Shown: positions 49,617 through 59,474, numbered from the stretch's first letter. The stretch: 64,000 nucleotides of DNA from DASSUW01 sp963806395 (GCA_963806395.1 CAWDYI010000015.1:40339-104338); one strand, 5' to 3'. Translations and numbers: made by a program. Notes: generated by a model not told the origin, from the sequence alone.

Positions 49617-51007
49617 TCAAGCCGCGTGATCAGGCGGATGGCGCTCACCGCCTGACGCGGTCCCGCCATGGTCTCCGCGCGGAGCCAGAGGATCTCGCGC
49701 CGTGGCGATCACCCGAGTGCCGCCCGCCGGCGAGAACGTGACGTTGCGGCGAGCGACGCGCTCGGCGTTCCCGGACGCCGCTCGCACGGTCCGGCGCCGC
49801 AGGATCTCCTCGAGCGCCACCCGCATCTCCATCTCGGCGAACGCGGCCCCGATGCATCGCCGCACGCCGCCGCCGAACGGGACCCAGGCGGACGTCGCGG
49901 GCGCGCCGTCGAGGAAGCGCGCAGGACGGAACGCGAACGGTTCGGGATAGCGGTCGGCGCGGGTGTGCGCGAGCCAGATCGCCGGCGTCACGTCGGTTCC
50001 GGGCGGCAGCACGTGGCCGTCGATGCGGAGCGACGCGACCAGCCGCCGGCCGGCCAGGGGGACCACCGGCCGCAGTCGCAGGGACTCGGTGACGACGGCG
50101 CGCACGTACGCCTGGTCGCCGGCGTCGATCTCGGCGACGAGGCGCTCGAGCACGGCCGGGTGGCGCACCAGGAGGTCGAACGTCCAGGCCAGATCCCGTC
50201 GCCGTGGTCTCGTGACCCGCGAGCAGCAGCGTCATCAGCTGATCGCGGATCTCGGCGTCGTCCATCGGCTCGCCGCCCTCGAACCGCGCCGCTACGAGCA
50301 TCGAGAGGATGTCCTCGCGCGGATCCGCGCAACGCTCGGCGATCTCCAGGTCCAGCATCGCGTCGATCTCGCGCCGCAGCGCCTGCAGGCGCTGCCAGTG
50401 GGTCGGGCGCACCGAAGCGCCGCGAGAGCAGCACGCCGAACTGCAGGCCAACGGACGCGGTGTCCGCAAGCAGGCGGGCGACGCGGTCGGCCAGCCTCGC
50501 CCGCCGCTCGGGGTCGGTCACGCCGAACACCGCGCGCAGGATCACCTCGAGCGTCACGCCCTGCATGCGCGGATGGATGGCGAACGGCTCGCCTTCCGGC
50601 CACGCCTCGACGTCCCGCGCGACGACCTCACGGACGGTCGCCTCGTACGCGCGCATGCGCGCGCCGTGGAACGGCGGCAGCATGAGCCGCCGGCGGGCCA
50701 GGTGGTCGGGCCCCTCGAGCAGCAGGAGCGAGCGCGGGCCGAGGATCGGCAGCAGCGCGAAGGTCCGGCCGGGCGGCAGGCCGTGCTCGGGGTTGCCGTA
50801 GAGCGACCGGATCGCCTCGGGATCCGAGACCATCACCATCGGCGTCTGGAACCCCAGGAACCGCACGCTGAACGTGTCGCCGAACCGCCGCCGGCAGGAC
50901 TCCAGGAAGGAGATCGGTCGCAGCAGCCAGCGCAGCGTCTGCGTGATCGGCGGCTCGCTCGGGCCGGCCGGCAGGGCACTGTGCGATGGAGAGCGGGCTG
51001 CGGTCAC
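49617..51007 (-). CDS. Cytochrome P450, two frameshifts
   Basis: About 462 residues once reading is repaired. The N-terminal part (51007 to about 50,413) has TLRWLLRPISFLESCRRRFG and LLLEGPDHLARRRLMLPPFHG. After a +1 shift come the middle part with QLMTLLLAGHETTATG (the I-helix oxygen-binding motif) and, after another +1 shift near 50,192, the K-helix ESLRLRPVVP, PERF region and the haem loop FGGGVRRCIGAAFAEME with the Cys ligand. It belongs to the CYP102/CYP4-like soluble group by its AGHETT and GGGVRRCIGA motifs. Substrate unknown. The two single added bases may be sequence errors. Confidence 0.8.
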
Positions 51008-51595
51008 CGGTACTGCCGAACGTACACCGGCCGCGCCGTCGGGTTCAGCGTCAGCGTGCCGAGAGCACTTCCGCGAGCCCTTCGAGCCTCGCCCTCGCCC
51101 TCGCGTTCGCCCTCACCCTCGCGTTCGGCGTGGAAGCCCATGAAGCCGCCTTCGTTCGCCGCCTCGGCGGCCTCCTTGGCGGCGCTGTTGACCCAGTTGC
51201 GGTAGGCCGCCGCTCGTCCGACGCGGCCGCTCGGACAGCGGGACCCGCAGCGAGCGCGTCGCGCCTCGTCCTACGCCCGCCGCGCCGCGGCGCTTGTGAG
51301 CGCACGCTCACTCTTCGACGCGCATCGCAAGGAGTTCATCGACGCCGCGGCAAGAACAGCCGGCGCGAAGCTGCCGTCGCGCTGAGATCAGCAGAACGGT
51401 GGCTCTACGTCCGAGCGACGCACGAGCACGACGTCGTCTTTGTCTGGACCTTCGACGACGCGGACCGGCACGCAGCCGCCAACCCCTCCGCCTGCGGCTC
51501 GGTCCCGACAAAACGCCGCGGCTGCTGCACGAGATCGACGGTGCGCAAGTCGAGCGGTTCCTTGCGCGCAGCAACGATGCAGGTCCGCCGCTCAG
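51008..51595. pseudogene. Degenerate region with gene fragments on both strands
   Basis: No intact gene. On the minus strand a fragment reads YRNWVNSAAKEAAEAANEGG and FMGFHAEREGEG, running into a GCGAGG repeat (51,085-51,125) and ending LEGLAEVLSAR in a shifted frame. On the plus strand fragments read SLFDAHRKEFIDAAARTAGA with a stop at 51,384, then ERWLYVRATHEHDVVFVWTF and, in another frame, PLRLGPDKTPRLLHEIDGAQ. These appear to be relics of at least two genes. Confidence 0.45.
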
Positions 51596-53245
51596 TCAGC
51601 GGCGGCGGTTACGGCGACGCGCCGCACGTTCGGCTTTGCGCCGCTGCTTGGCGTCCACCGCGTGCGCGCCACGCGCCGCGGGTGGAGCCGGTCCGCCCGA
51701 CCTCGCCCGCTCCCACGACTCCGGAAGGGCGGCGAGCGCCGCGCGATGCGCTTCGAGGTCGTAGTCGCGCTGGTCGTGCAGCGCACCCCACAGCTGCGGG
51801 GTCATCGCTGCGCCGAGCATGTGCAGGACCTCGTGCCGCCCGTAGCCGAGCTTGCGCAAGCGCTGCGCCGTCGCCCAGACTTCGGGCGGGTCGTCGTCGA
51901 CGATCTGGGTCGCGACGATCTCGTGGATGGTCAGGTGCAGCCTCGGGTTGATGTCGTGGCCATCGACCAGCGCGGTCTCGGCGTCCGTGTCTAGCTCTGG
52001 GTGCGCGGCAGCGATCAGCAGCGCGCGGTCGTCCGCGTCGTTCGGGTCGAGCGTCTGCGTGTCCTCGTCCGGTTCGGCGAGCAGCGGGATAGCGAATGCC
52101 AGTCGCGGGTCACGGTCAGCCTGCGGCATGGTCATGAGGTCAAGTCGTCGAGCGCCGGGTACTGGGGTGGCGGCGTGCCCACGAAGCTGCAGCACACGAG
52201 GATGATCGCCCGGCTCGGCGGTGACCCGCTCGCGTACCGTCAGGCGGACGCGCCAGTCGTCGCCGAAGTCGAACACGTAGCCGATTCGCTGGCCAAGGTG
52301 AAGGTCGAGCTCGGCAAGCGGGACCTCGGCCGTGGCGACGCCCTCATCGGGCGTGTCGGGACTGGTCAGCTCGACCTCGTCCGAGCCGAAGAAGCTGCCG
52401 TCGAGCCAGAATGAGAACAGATGGTCGTCGTACCACCCGAACGCCTGCTGGATCGCGTCGTGCAGGGCGGTGAGCGGCTGGCGCTCAAGCACCGCGAGCC
52501 GGGCGCGGACGCCGCGGACGTTGAGCAGATCGGCGTCGAAGACGAGCGCGGCGTCGCCCGCCGCCGCCGCGATCGGCTCCGGAACGGGAGGCTCGAGCGC
52601 CGCGAGGCCGTGCCCGGCGGCCGTGAGCTCGATCCTGAGCGGCTCGCGGTGCCGGCGCACGAGCCCATACCCCTCGGCCCGGCACAGCACGGGCTGCAGC
52701 GCACCGAACAGCGCCCATCCCGCGAGCCGCGCACCGTCAGCGTCGCGCCAGCCTTCGACCGCGAGTAGTCGCCCGACGGTCTCCGTCAATCGATCGCTCT
52801 CCAGCGGCCCGTGCTCGTGCAGCACCTCCTCGATGAGCAGCCACGCATCGGCGTCGAAGCCGTCGCCGCCAAGGTCGTCGTGAAACACCTTCATGAGCGC
52901 CACCGGGTCGGCGAGCAGCTCGCGCCCACGTGCGGTCGTCAGAAGCGTCTCGCGCCGTCGGCGCATCAGCCGCAACCGCCGCAACGCGGCGTGCACCTCC
53001 GCAAGCACCGGCAGATCGCTCTCGCGGTGCGGCGGGCCGAACAGCTCGTGCCTCCACCAGTGCGGCCAGCGCTCCGCCGCCTCCCGGACGACCGCTCGCC
53101 GGAGGGCGTGCGTCTTGGTCAGCCCGAGCCCGTCCAGCCCTGCCTCCAACAGCCAGCGCACCACGGCGGTCGCCTCGTCGATCTCGGCACGTGTGTCAGG
53201 CATCGCGCGAGACGAAGGATCGCGGATGAACGCAGGCACGGTCAT
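51596..53245 (-). CDS. pRiA4b ORF-3-like protein with a DUF1841-like C-terminus
   Basis: 549 residues. The central part (about 265-390) is the plasmid pRiA4b ORF-3 domain: PLTALHDAIQQAFGWYDDHL, FSFWLDGSFFG and RIGYVFDFGDDWRVRLTVRE. The N-terminal 240 residues are helical. The end (about 450-510) reads INPRLHLTIHEIVATQIVDD, WATAQRLRKLGYGRHEVLHM and LWGAL, as in DUF1841. The C-terminus is Arg/Lys-rich. ORF-3 proteins are common on plasmids and islands; no function is proven. Start at 53245 gives MTVPAFIRDPSSRAMPDTRA; an ATG at 53203 is an alternative. Confidence 0.8.
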   Translation of the reverse strand: MTVPAFIRDPSSRAMPDTRAEIDEATAVVRWLLEAGLDGLGLTKTHALRRAVVREAAERWPHWWRHELFGPPHRESDLPVLAEVHAALRRLRLMRRRRETLLTTARGRELLADPVALMKVFHDDLGGDGFDADAWLLIEEVLHEHGPLESDRLTETVGRLLAVEGWRDADGARLAGWALFGALQPVLCRAEGYGLVRRHREPLRIELTAAGHGLAALEPPVPEPIAAAAGDAALVFDADLLNVRGVRARLAVLERQPLTALHDAIQQAFGWYDDHLFSFWLDGSFFGSDEVELTSPDTPDEGVATAEVPLAELDLHLGQRIGYVFDFGDDWRVRLTVRERVTAEPGDHPRVLQLRGHAATPVPGARRLDLMTMPQADRDPRLAFAIPLLAEPDEDTQTLDPNDADDRALLIAAAHPELDTDAETALVDGHDINPRLHLTIHEIVATQIVDDDPPEVWATAQRLRKLGYGRHEVLHMLGAAMTPQLWGALHDQRDYDLEAHRAALAALPESWERARSGGPAPPAARGAHAVDAKQRRKAERAARRRNRRR

Positions 53246-53283
53246 GGCACAACCCGCTCGTTGCGCGAGGATGTCGCCGTGGA

Positions 53284-53767
53284 TCAGGACTCGCCGAGCT
53301 GCTCGAGATCGAGAAGATCCTCGAGCGCCCGGCAGCGCGCTTCATCGCGATCAGGTCCTCGCGCGAGCAGACCCGCACCGGGCGGCTTCCGAGCGACGTC
53401 ATGACGGCGGCGCGCGTGAGATGCTCGAACGCCAGGTCGCCGGGGATCCCGGGGACCCACTGCATGATGTCGAGGCAACCGAGCCTCGTGGCGAGCACGA
53501 AGTTGCCGCCTTCTCGCAGATCGTCAGGCTTCCGTGGGTCGAACGGGAACTCGGCCGGGTCGAAGTCGCCGGTGCCGAAGTTGTGCGCCTCGATCACGCG
53601 CAGCACGTCCGCCAAGCGGTCGAGGTTCCCGTCGTCGGGCGCGGGGACGATGTCGACGTCCTTCGTCGCCCGGGGGAAGCCGTGCGCTCCCACGGCGAGC
53701 CCGCCGATCAGCCGTATTCGACCCCGCCGTCGGAGAGCGCGGCGATCAGTTCATCCGGTGCGAACAT
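53284..53767 (-). pseudogene. Nucleotidyltransferase-like protein, frame-disrupted
   Basis: Start at 53767 gives MFAPDELIAALSDGGVEYG, then a missing base near 53,713 shifts reading to AVGAHGFPRATKDVDIVPAP, the nucleotidyltransferase metal motif of the AbiEii/DUF6036-like group. NFGTGDFDPAEFPFD and VRVCSREDLIAMKRAAG follow, and another shift near 53,330 leads to ALEDLLDLEQLGES and the stop at 53284. Such proteins act as toxins or nucleotidyl-transferring regulators. It overlaps the small gene upstream by 17 nt, as in toxin-antitoxin pairs. Confidence 0.6.
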
Positions 53768-53936
53768 CCGGCTCGCGGCGCATGTTCGTCTCGAGCTCCG
53801 CGGCGATACGGCTGAGTCGGACGGCCTCTTCGAGACGCTCGGGCATCGAGCGCTCGAGGTCGAGCCGACGGTCCTCGGCTCGCGCCGCCTCGTTGCGACG
53901 GATCCACGCCTGGACCGCATGCTCGTCAGGCATCAA
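53751..53936 (-). CDS. Small helical protein paired with the nucleotidyltransferase
   Basis: 61 residues (an ATG one codon later is possible). Predicted all-helical and charged: DEHAVQAWIRRNEAARAEDR, MPERLEEAVRLSRIAAELET, ending MRREPDVRTG. It is placed like an antitoxin, immediately upstream of and overlapping the nucleotidyltransferase gene. No family recognised. Confidence 0.55.
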   Translation of the reverse strand: MMPDEHAVQAWIRRNEAARAEDRRLDLERSMPERLEEAVRLSRIAAELETNMRREPDVRTG

Positions 53937-54006
53937 GGGTGATCGTAGTACTCGTCGTCCGCGGGGCGATGGTCGGGAGCCCGGAACGCAGCGACCGGTC
54001 CGGCGG

Positions 54007-54267
54007 CTACTCCCACGCGTCGCGGCCTACGGCCCGGCCGCTCTTCGGGCGCACGACACGGGCTTCCTCGACCGGAGCGGCAGCCCCGCGCATCTCGCGG
54101 GCGAGGCGATCGACCTCGGCGACGTCGAAGCGGCGATAGCCGGAGCCAGGGAGGCGAAGTGGCCGCAGGATGCCGCGATCAGCCCAGTTGCGGACGGTGT
54201 TCTCGTGGACGCCGAGTCGGCCGGCGGTCTCGCGGACGTTGAGATGTTGCGTTGCTGGGGTGCTCAT
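54007..54267 (-). CDS. MerR/excisionase-type helix-turn-helix protein
   Basis: 86 residues. A single winged HTH: HLNVRETAGRLGVHENTVRN, WADRGILRPLRLPGSGYRRF and DVAEVDRLAREM, then a basic tail. This is the 'helix-turn-helix domain, excisionase family' pattern. It lies 70 bp upstream of the nucleotidyltransferase pair on the same strand and may regulate it, or be left from a mobile element. Confidence 0.8.
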   Translation of the reverse strand: MSTPATQHLNVRETAGRLGVHENTVRNWADRGILRPLRLPGSGYRRFDVAEVDRLAREMRGAAAPVEEARVVRPKSGRAVGRDAWE

Positions 54268-54639
54268 TGGAGCCCCTCCGGTCGTCGTGCTTCAGCGTGG
54301 CGCGGTGTGTGGACTTTGTCGACTTTGTTGGCTCCATGGAAGCCGGGAGACATCGCACGCGCATATGCCCGGGCTCAGAAGCTCCCTAGATACAGGATCA
54401 TTGCCACGGTGCCCTGCACGCGAGCGTGAGCGATCAGGACCGCATGTGGAGTGTTCTTGGACGCGCCATGGACGCGGCGCTCTGGCGAATCGTCGGGCCG
54501 CCGACACACCTCAGCGGCAATGCCTCGTGGACCTCCGCGATAGCTCTCATGCTTGCCACCCGCCCGAACGGCTCATCCTGCCGTCGGTCGTGCCGCTCTC
54601 GCTGACGTCCTCCGGAGCTACATCCTCGACCACGAACGA
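54268..54639. other. Intergenic region without a recognised gene
   Basis: About 370 bp with no frame that has both start signals and a family pattern. A plus-strand frame ending at 54429 (GDIARAYARAQKLPRYRIIA) has a plausible composition but no start. Confidence 0.3.
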
Positions 54640-55165
54640 GGACTCACAGCAGACCGGGATCGAGGCACGCGCGCGTCGCCACGGGCGCGGGCACGGGCAC
54701 GGGCAATTCTTGGCTCGTGCCATCGGCTTCGCTGTGGGCGCGGCGCCACGGCCGGCGAGGCATTCGGGCCCGGAATGGATGATCTTCGGCGCCGGGGATG
54801 ACCTGATGTCGGGAGGCGGCGTGTTCTTGACCAGGCACCCCGCTCGCGTCCGCGCGCAAGGCGCGGAGCACGTGATCGTCGGCGCCGAACGTCGTGAGCA
54901 CGATCACCTGCGGTGGGTAGTCGCGGGCGCGGATGCGCCCCGTGGCGAGCGGGTCGTCGACCTTTGGGCATCCGGATATCCATCAGCACGAGGGTGGGGC
55001 GCACAATCGGCGATCACGTGCTCGGCCTCGTCGCCATCGGCCGCCGCCTCTACAAGCGCGACGTCCTCGGCGGAGCCAGCATCGTTGACAGCGCCACGCG
55101 GACGAGCGGCTCGTCGTCGACCACCAGCACACGGATCGGCTCGCTCACGTCGGCCACGGCAGCCA
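54640..55165 (-). pseudogene. Truncated NarL/FixJ-type response regulator
   Basis: The receiver domain can be followed across frames: SEPIRVLVVDDEPLVRVALS, then AEDVALVEAAADGDEAEHVI, the phospho-acceptor strand TLVLMDIRMPK, RDYPPQVIVLTTFGADDHVL and RALRADASG with the expected LVKNTPP. The C-terminal LuxR helix is missing and the sequence runs into low-complexity GGGCAC repeats near 54,695. Frame shifts and loss of the DNA-binding domain make this a pseudogene. No histidine kinase is nearby. Confidence 0.65.
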
Positions 55166-55282
55166 GGCCTGGAGCTGATGCCCGCCCGCGGTGACGGCGT
55201 GCTCGAGGCGACAGTATGCGAGGGCGACGGCTCCGCGAGCCCGACCAGGCCGGCGTCCCGGGCCTCCGGCGATCCGCCCGGG

Positions 55283-56464
55283 CTAGCGGGAGCGCCTCGC
55301 CTCGGTCGTGGAGATCCAGAACGCGACAGCCTCGGCCTGCCCGAGGTTGCGCCACGAGTCGATCCGCTCGCCGGCGGCGACGAGCACCTCCCCGCTGCGG
55401 ATGGTCGGCGAGTGGTCGCCGACGGTCACCTGCACGAGCCCCGAGGCGACCGCGAGGATGTTCGTGCCGCGCTGCCCAGGCGGTGGCCCGCCGCTTTTGC
55501 GTGGCTCGAGGTGCACGAGGTCGATCCGCAGGTTCGAGCCCGTGTCCTCGAGCAGCGTGATCGTGTGACCGATCCCATGCCGCGGGTCGTTGGGCCGGCG
55601 GCCGATCCGGTAGCCCGGGTCCTCGCCGTGCAGCAGGTCGTCGATCGTCACGCCGAGCGCCGAGCTCAGGCGCACGACGGTCGCCAGTGAGAGCCCGTGC
55701 TCGGCGCGCTCGACCTGCGAGATCGCGCTCGCGGTCACGCCGGCCATGTCGCCCAGGTCGTGCTGGCTGAGCCCGTGCGAGTGGCGGATCGCCCGCAGCG
55801 ACGCGGCCACGCGATCGACGACCTCGGGCGGCGCGAGCACCGGCTGCCCGTCCTCGTCGTGCCAGTGCAGCACGGTGCCGATCGCCGCGTCCCCGCGCCC
55901 CTCGGCCTTGACCACCTGCAGGCTGCGCTCGTCGACGCGCAGCACGACCTGCGTCGTCCCGGCGACGGCGTCTCGCAGCTCGGCAGGAGTGTCGCGGACG
56001 CTCATGCACCAGTAGGCGATCGCACCCACGTCGAGCAGCAGCGGGCAGCAGCGCGTGAAGAACTCGCGCGTGCCGGTCGGCCCCCACCAGCGCATCATCG
56101 TGTCCAGCGACTCGAATAGCATCAGCCGCCGTCCCGCGCCCCGGCAGAGTCCGTGGATCTTGCGCAGCAGCTCGCCGGGTCCGACGAGCGCGCCGCCCGG
56201 CGCGGCGTCGAGCACCGCCAGGCCCGGCACGCCGTACGTGTTGACCGCGTCGCCGAGTGACACGACGACCTTCGTGTCGAACACCCGCGCCTGGGCGGCG
56301 ATCGCCCGGTAGAACGGCTCGACCGGCGTCCCGTCGAGCTGCCAGATGACGTTGTCGCCGCGGTAGAGGCCGCCGAGCACGGCGTCGAGCGGGTCCAGGC
56401 CCGTGCTCACTCCCGGCTCGGCCACGTGGCGTTCAAGCACCGCTATCCGTGCGCAGCATCTCAT
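55283..56464 (-). CDS. Regulator with degenerate RecA-like domain, XRE HTH and cupin
   Basis: 393 residues from the ATG at 56464 (upstream ATG at 56569 and an internal GTG are alternatives). Residues about 12-200 follow the KaiC/RAD55 layout (STGLDPLDAVLGGLYRGDNV), but the P-loop GxxxxGK(S/T) is replaced by LDGTPVEPF, so ATP hydrolysis is unlikely. Residues about 220-280 are an XRE helix-turn-helix (LRAIRHSHGLSQHDLGDMAG, SAISQVERAEHGLSLATVVR). The C-terminal 90 residues are a cupin (NILAVASGLVQVTVGDHSPT, SGEVLVAAGERIDSWRNLG). It is divergent from the urea channel gene and probably controls the amide/urea cluster. Confidence 0.8.
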   Translation of the reverse strand: MRCCARIAVLERHVAEPGVSTGLDPLDAVLGGLYRGDNVIWQLDGTPVEPFYRAIAAQARVFDTKVVVSLGDAVNTYGVPGLAVLDAAPGGALVGPGELLRKIHGLCRGAGRRLMLFESLDTMMRWWGPTGTREFFTRCCPLLLDVGAIAYWCMSVRDTPAELRDAVAGTTQVVLRVDERSLQVVKAEGRGDAAIGTVLHWHDEDGQPVLAPPEVVDRVAASLRAIRHSHGLSQHDLGDMAGVTASAISQVERAEHGLSLATVVRLSSALGVTIDDLLHGEDPGYRIGRRPNDPRHGIGHTITLLEDTGSNLRIDLVHLEPRKSGGPPPGQRGTNILAVASGLVQVTVGDHSPTIRSGEVLVAAGERIDSWRNLGQAEAVAFWISTTEARRSR

Positions 56465-56716
56465 GAACGCCCGCGCGGAAGGAACCGGGCGCCGCGCGAC
56501 GGCGGGGCGCGAGGCACCGCTCAGAGCCCCTGCGCGGCGGGTGAAGCCCTGCTTTCGCAGCCTTGACACGCTCGCGGCGACCGGCGTTGAATGGATCTGC
56601 TGCAGGACGTACGCCGTGGGTGATCGCGCCGGTCGAGGCGCGTCCCGGATTCCGGGCTCGTCGGCTCATGGACGATGAGCGAGCCTCATCGATGGTGTCC
56701 CCTCGAGGGAAGGGAG

Positions 56717-57889
56717 ATGCGCGCCCCTATGAGCTCCGATCCCACTCAGGACCCGACCGATTCGGGCACGTCGCCTGACTCGCTCTCCATCAACGGGACG
56801 ATGCCGGGGTGGGCCGCTCGGGTGGACGGCAACCCGCTGCTCGCGTTCATCGACTCCTGCCTGCGCGGCGTCGGGCAGGTGTGCTTCATGAACAACCCGA
56901 TCACGGGGCTGGCGATCCTCGTCGGAATGTTCGTGGCCGAGGCCTGGCTCGGCTTCGCCGGCGCGCTCGGGCTCGTCGTCTCCACGCTCGCCGCGATCCT
57001 CATCGGCATGGACCGGGGGGCGATCCGGGCCGGGCTGTTCGGGTTCAACGGCGTGCTCGTGGGCGCGGGCCTGTCCCTGTTCCTGCAGCCCGATTGGGAC
57101 GGCCTCGTGATGGTCTGGATCGCCGTCGCCGCCGCCCTCTCGACGGTCCTGCACGCCGCACTGGCCAACGTGTTCATCGGCGCCTGGAAGGTGCCGCCGT
57201 TCACGCTGAGCTTCAACTTCATCACGCTGATCTTCCTGGTCGGCGCGCTGAACTACGCGAACGGCCGGGTCGGCGACCTGGTCGCACCCGCCGACGCGCA
57301 GGTCACCTCCGGATCCGTCAGCAACACGCTGCGCTCCACGGCGGACGCGGCGTCCGCGAACGACGTGGAGGGCGTCCTGAACGCGATCTTCCGCGGCATC
57401 GGGCAGCTGTTCTTCGCCAACAGCGTGACGGCGGGGATCATCATGGTCGTCGGGCTGGCGGTGTGCTCGCGGATCGCGGCGATCTTCGCGCTGATCGGCT
57501 CGGCCGCCGGGATGCTCACCGGCCTAGCGGTCGGCGCGAGCGGCGTGTCGATCTACAACGGCCTCTGGGGGTTCAACTCGTTCGACGCCGCGCTGGCGAT
57601 CGGCGGCGTGTTCTTCGTACTCACCGTCAGGTCGGGCGTGCTGGCGGTCGCGTGCGCCGTGCTGGCTGCGCTGCTGTTCGGCGCGATCGGCGCGCTGTTC
57701 ACGCCCTGGGGCCTGCCCGCCCTCACCTTGCCCTTCTGCTTCGCGACGCTCGCGTTCGCGCTGCTCAAGGGCGCCTCGACGAAGCTCGAGCCGGTCGCCG
57801 TCGAGGACATCACGACACCCGAGGAGCACCTGCGGCGCATGCGCTCCTCGGAGGGCGTCGGGCGGGCCGCCGTGCCGGCCTCGCTCTAG
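56717..57889 (+). CDS. Urea/amide channel (urea transporter family)
   Basis: 390 residues from the ATG at 56717 (an ATG at 56729 is an alternative; AGGGAAGGGAG lies just upstream). It has the duplicated urea-transporter fold of about ten helices: SCLRGVGQVCFMNNPITGLA and GIGQLFFANSVTAGIIMVVG are the two pore-repeat signatures, and GLFGFNGVLVGAGLSLF with GLWGFNSFDAALAIGG the second pair. These channels pass urea and sometimes formamide or acetamide. It is the first gene of a cluster with formamidase 27 nt downstream. Confidence 0.88.
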   Translation: MRAPMSSDPTQDPTDSGTSPDSLSINGTMPGWAARVDGNPLLAFIDSCLRGVGQVCFMNNPITGLAILVGMFVAEAWLGFAGALGLVVSTLAAILIGMDRGAIRAGLFGFNGVLVGAGLSLFLQPDWDGLVMVWIAVAAALSTVLHAALANVFIGAWKVPPFTLSFNFITLIFLVGALNYANGRVGDLVAPADAQVTSGSVSNTLRSTADAASANDVEGVLNAIFRGIGQLFFANSVTAGIIMVVGLAVCSRIAAIFALIGSAAGMLTGLAVGASGVSIYNGLWGFNSFDAALAIGGVFFVLTVRSGVLAVACAVLAALLFGAIGALFTPWGLPALTLPFCFATLAFALLKGASTKLEPVAVEDITTPEEHLRRMRSSEGVGRAAVPASL

Positions 57890-57916
57890 AAGTCATCGAT
57901 CGACTGGAGGACCCAC

Positions 57917-59171
57917 ATGCCGCAGAACCTCTTCCCGCTGGACAACACGAAGAAGTTCACCGACCAGAAGTACGTCGGACACAACCGCTGGCACCCGGAC
58001 ATCCCGCCGGTCGTCAGCGTCAAGCCGGGCGACGTGTTCCGCGCCGACTGCCGCGAGTGGTTCGACGGGGCGATCAAGAACGACGACTCGGCCGACGACG
58101 TCCGCAACGCGCCGCTCCCGGGCGTGCACGTCCTCAGCGGGCCGTTCCGGGTCGAGGGCGCCGAGCCGGGTGACCTGCTCGTCGTGGACGTCCTCGAGAT
58201 CGACGCCTGCGACCAGGAGGACGAGGGCCCGTATTCCGGCATGGGCTGGGGCTACACGGGCGTGTTCGCGAAGACCAACGGCGGCGGCTTCCTCACCGAC
58301 CGCTTCCCGGACGCCTACAAGGTGATCTGGGACTTCGTCGGCGACGTCGCCACCTCGCGCCACATCCCGGAATGCTCCTACGTGGGCATCCACCACCCGG
58401 GCCTGATGGGCACCGCGCCGTCAGCGGAGCTGCTCGCGAAGTGGACCAAGCGCGAGACCGACCTGATCGCGACCGACCCCGACCGCGTGCCGCCGCTCGC
58501 GCTGCCGCCGCTGCCGGACAGCGCGATCCTCGGCAGCCTCGAGGGCGGCGAGTTCGACAGAGTCGCCGGTGAGGCCGCGCGCACCGCCCCGCCACGCGAG
58601 AACGGCGGAAACCAGGACATCAAGAACTTCACCGCAGGGACGCGGGTCTTCTATCCGGTGTTCGTCGAAGGCGCGAACCTGTCCTTCGGCGACCTGCACT
58701 TCTCGCAGGGCGACGGCGAGATCACGTTCTGCGGCGCGATCGAGATGGGCGGGTTCATGGACCTGCACATCGACGTGATCAAGGGCGGGATGGAGACGTT
58801 CGGTGTCTCGGAGAACGCGATCTTCATGCCGGGCCTGCGCGACCCGCAGTACTCGGAGTGGATCGCATTCTCGGGCGTGTCCGTGGACCTCGCGGGCAAG
58901 CAGCATTACCTCAACTCGCAGCTCTCGTACGAGCGGGCGTGCCACCACGCGATCGACTACCTCATGAAGTTCGGCTACACCGACATCCAGGCGTACATGA
59001 TCCTCGGGTCGGCGCCGATCGAGGGACGCTTCTCCGGCGTGGTGGACATCCCGAACTCGTGCGCGACGGTGTACGTCCCGCGGCGCATCTTCGACTTCGA
59101 CGTCGCGCCCGGCGGGCGCGAAGCCGTACCAGGTGACCCAGGGCAGCCCGGTGCCGAGGACGGCGAACTAG
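57917..59171 (+). CDS. fmdA: Formamidase (FmdA/AmdA family), one frameshift
   Basis: About 417 residues. The acetamidase/formamidase fold shows KYVGHNRWHPDIPPVVSVKP, GPFRVEGAEPGDLLVVDVLE, YVGIHHPGLMGTAPS, GDLHFSQGDGEITFCGAIEM and RACHHAIDYLMKFGY. It hydrolyses formamide to formate and ammonia in the cytoplasm. Near 59,117 one extra base (GGG-C-GCG) breaks the frame; without it the protein ends APGGAKPYQVTQGSPVPRTA with a TAG at 59169-59171, the expected family length. As written, the frame would run on to 59,479. Upstream is the channel, downstream FmdB. Confidence 0.88.
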
Positions 59172-59183
59172 GAAGGAGACGCA

Positions 59184-59474
59184 GTGGCGATCTACGAGTA
59201 CCGGTGCGAGCGCGACGGCGCGTTCGACGTGATGTTGCCGATCGGGACCGCACCGGCGTCGATCGCCTGTCCGGTGTGCGCGAGCGAGGCGGGGCGGGTC
59301 TTCTCCAGCCCCATGCTCTCGCTCGTGCCGCGGGCGCTGTCCGCCGCGCTGGACCACGAGGAGAAGACCCGCCACGAGCCGGACGTGGTGACCTCGCTGC
59401 CGCCGAGGCCACCGCACCGGCGGACGCCTGTGCTCGCGCTGACCCCGACGCTGCGGCGCCTTCCCAGACCGTGA
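59184..59474 (+). CDS. fmdB: FmdB-type zinc-ribbon protein
   Basis: 96 residues from a GTG at 59184 behind AAGGAGAC. The zinc ribbon is AIYEYRCERDGAFDVMLPIG with ACPVCASEAGRVF. The first CxxC is reduced to a single Cys (YRCERDG), so zinc binding may use one Cys and Asp. FmdB was first described as regulator of the formamidase operon. The C-terminal half is Pro/Arg-rich. Confidence 0.82.
   Translation: MAIYEYRCERDGAFDVMLPIGTAPASIACPVCASEAGRVFSSPMLSLVPRALSAALDHEEKTRHEPDVVTSLPPRPPHRRTPVLALTPTLRRLPRP

Noticed and set aside
56640..56760. Possible fluoride riboswitch upstream of the urea channel, suggested by GATGGTGTCC near 56,692 and two FluC genes downstream
   Set aside because: The bases flanking GATGGTGTC do not form the required P1 stem and no matching pseudoknot partner was found; the stretch is better explained as the ribosome binding site and start region.
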